Assembly (NCBI GenBank): GCA_022773585.1
Contig: JALEZZ010000081.1
Span: 1-32,880 of the forward strand
Length of the DNA stretch: 32,880 bases
Source of the DNA: Selenomonas sp.
Lineage (GTDB): Bacteria; Bacillota; Negativicutes; Selenomonadales; Selenomonadaceae
Reading direction: 5' to 3'
Position 1 is the stretch's first letter. Every line of letters begins with the position of its first letter. A model generated the notes under the pieces. The model ran no database searches and was not told the origin of the DNA. It worked only from the letters and a program-made list of their open reading frames with translations. The position numbers were made by a program, and so were the translations under genes. This document shows positions 31,671 to 32,880 of this stretch, piece after piece.

Positions 31671-32330
31671 ATGGACATCTTTGACAACATCGGCAAAATC
31701 TTCGGCGTGAGCAGCGAACCTGTCATTGCAGTTCTGCTGATTTCCGCTTTTCTCCTATATTGTGTATACTCCAACGCTGACGAACTCAGCCCAAAAAGCA
31801 TCAAGAAACTCATCATCGTCATGGTCGCAGCCGTCCTCGCTGTTGGCGCTGTCGGCTACAACCAGTACATGCTCCGTCTGCAAACCCTCGACAAAGTTGC
31901 CGAGTTGCAAAAGAAACTCGCAGCCAACAATACGCCCATCGTAGTCACGCGGGAAGCACCTGCCAGCAGCTCGAAAACGCCGCTCGACAAATATCTCGAT
32001 GAACAGGCGGACGATAGCGACGATGAAGATGATGACGACCTCGACCGTCTGTTTCAAGACGACGACGCCATGACGTCATCTCATCCTTCCTTCGATGATG
32101 ATTTCACCGTGGACGATTCCGACCTCTCCCTCGACGCGCCGTCTTCCTTTTCCTATGACGATATTCCAAGCAACACGGGTGACACCTACGTCCGACCGTA
32201 CGTCCGGAAAGACGGTACTTTCGTTGAAGGCCACTTTCGCACGCGCCCAGACGCAACGCCCTACAATAACTATAGCTATGACGGAAACGTAAACCCATAC
32301 ACGGGGAAGGTCGGGCATCACAAATACTGA
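31671..32330 (+). CDS. Membrane protein with acidic linker and C-terminal YVRPYVRKDG motif
   Basis: This 219-residue protein has two hydrophobic segments (about 17-33 and 45-62), then a Ser/Asp-rich acidic linker (about 100-160) and a conserved-looking C-terminal motif (YVRPYVRKDGTFVEGHFRT ... NVNPYTGKVG). That motif recurs at the C-terminus of many unrelated exported proteins, usually with H or P in place of Y and an HxRT core. The N-terminus is probably membrane-bound with the tail exposed. ATG at 31671 follows GGAGTG, with an extended -10 promoter upstream. The function is unknown; it is probably a host gene. Confidence 0.85.
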   Translation: MDIFDNIGKIFGVSSEPVIAVLLISAFLLYCVYSNADELSPKSIKKLIIVMVAAVLAVGAVGYNQYMLRLQTLDKVAELQKKLAANNTPIVVTREAPASSSKTPLDKYLDEQADDSDDEDDDDLDRLFQDDDAMTSSHPSFDDDFTVDDSDLSLDAPSSFSYDDIPSNTGDTYVRPYVRKDGTFVEGHFRTRPDATPYNNYSYDGNVNPYTGKVGHHKY

Positions 32331-32373
32331 AGCACATAGCAACAATTTCTATAAAGCGACCTTTGCCCATTCC

Positions 32374-32392
32374 AGCAAAAAGTTGCTTTTTT
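32374..32392 (+). terminator. Weak rho-independent terminator
   Basis: A 5-bp stem AGCAA/TTGCT with an AAAG loop is followed by six T residues, about 45 bp after the membrane protein stop. A longer alternative arm (AGCAAC at 32338-32343) could also pair with GTTGCT (32382-32387). Confidence 0.55.
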
Positions 32393-32422
32393 CTCTCAGA
32401 GAGTTTATATCGGGACTATGAA

Positions 32423-32707
32423 TTAGTTGAGTTCATCATAGAATGCATCGTATGCATCCGCAAACTCTTCTAGCTCATCGTCTGTAGGTGTATAAGTGAA
32501 ATACGTTCCGTCATCCAATGGCACCGTAAAATACACCGCTTTCTTGTTTACAATCGCCATGCGGATATTGTAGCCAACATTCAGTGGAACATCGGCACCT
32601 TTTGTGCAATATGCGTTTTTATCTTTTGCTTCATACGTCTTATTCCGAAGACCATACGTTATCTTTCCAATATGCAATACAATAGGATCCTTTTTTGACA
32701 TCCGCAT
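32423..32707 (-). CDS. Small cytosolic protein of unknown function (94 aa)
   Basis: This encodes a 94-residue, mixed alpha/beta protein (HIGKITYGLRNKTYEAKDK, MAIVNKKAVYFTVPLDDG) ending in an acidic helix (DDELEEFADAYDAFYDELN). It has no signal peptide. Two nearby ATGs (32707 and 32701) are possible and neither has a strong ribosome binding site. A GGTATA-GAAA-TATACC stem-loop (32720-32735) lies in its 5' leader. It is divergent from the gene at the right edge. The family is not recognised. Confidence 0.72.
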   Translation of the reverse strand: MRMSKKDPIVLHIGKITYGLRNKTYEAKDKNAYCTKGADVPLNVGYNIRMAIVNKKAVYFTVPLDDGTYFTYTPTDDELEEFADAYDAFYDELN

Positions 32708-32719
32708 GATATAGGCAGG

Positions 32720-32735
32720 GGTATAGAAATATACC
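32720..32735. other. Stem-loop in the divergent spacer
   Basis: A perfect 6-bp stem GGTATA/TATACC closes a GAAA loop (TTTC on the minus strand), 13 bp upstream of the leftward 94-residue gene. It may be a 5'-leader structure or an operator half-site pair. Confidence 0.45.
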
Positions 32736-32769
32736 GCATGGGAGTGTAAAATAGTTTGTGTAAAAGGCC

Positions 32770-32799
32770 TTTACAAGTCAACGTCGATTCTGACATACT
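32770..32799 (+). promoter_or_regulatory. Candidate promoter for the right-edge gene
   Basis: TTTACA (32770-32775) and CATACT (32794-32799) are spaced by 18 bp, 35 bp before the start codon at 32835. It is a moderate match only. Confidence 0.4.
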
Positions 32800-32834
32800 A
32801 ACAGAATCACTCGCAACCGCAAAGGATGAACATA

Positions 32835-32880
32835 ATGGCAAAACGCGAACTCACCCCTGAACAGCAACTGGCGCAACAAA
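32835..32880 (+). CDS. 5' end of a rightward gene (partial, unknown)
   Basis: ATG at 32835 follows AAGGATG and opens MAKRELTPEQQLAQQ before the window ends. This is too short to name, but the start context is convincing. Confidence 0.6.
   Translation, partial: MAKRELTPEQQLAQQ

Overview
The window looks like a phage-derived locus plus flanking bacterial chromosome from a GC-rich, low-redundancy Firmicute of the Negativicutes/Clostridia type. This is inferred from strong AGGAGG ribosome binding sites, DUF1659/DUF2922 genes beside a sigma factor, an Rpn-type nuclease and a GH25 endolysin. No rRNA, tRNA or CRISPR array is seen. Family names are recognised from motifs only and no database search was possible.

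Layout. One long leftward (minus-strand) block runs from about 28.8 kb down to 0.2 kb. In transcription order it holds: a sigma-70-family factor; a short structured leader with a 27-codon ORF; a short-tail adaptor-like and a nozzle-like protein; a repeat-containing fibre; a complete diversity-generating retroelement (DGR: variable protein, Avd, template repeat, reverse transcriptase); a second fibre-like protein; small genes, one apparently frameshifted; five virion/ejection-type proteins; a giant 3845-residue polyvalent protein; a Panacea-type two-gene module with its own promoter and terminator; two holin-like membrane proteins; a muramidase; and two small unknown genes. To the right (29-32.9 kb) are a short rightward DUF1659-DUF2922 pair ending in a strong terminator, an Rpn nuclease gene facing it, and AT-richer genes for secreted, membrane and cytosolic proteins that look chromosomal.

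How it may work. Adaptor, nozzle, fibres and ejection proteins are the parts of a podovirus-like short tail and its injection apparatus. The DGR rewrites the last residues of a putative receptor-binding protein. The giant protein carries peptidoglycan hydrolases, an ADP-ribosyltransferase-like domain and two zincin-like domains, as expected of a protein delivered into a target cell. The holins and lysin would release particles. No terminase, portal, scaffold or major capsid gene is seen, and the operon begins at the adaptor. This is either a tail-only (tailocin-like) element of podovirus ancestry, which would be unusual, or a phage whose head genes lie outside the window.

The strongest single observation is in the DGR. 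The template repeat carries eleven consecutive AAC codons where the variable repeat has seven codons (YYGYYDR). All seven differ from AAC only at adenines, so diversification here appears to change loop length as well as sequence.
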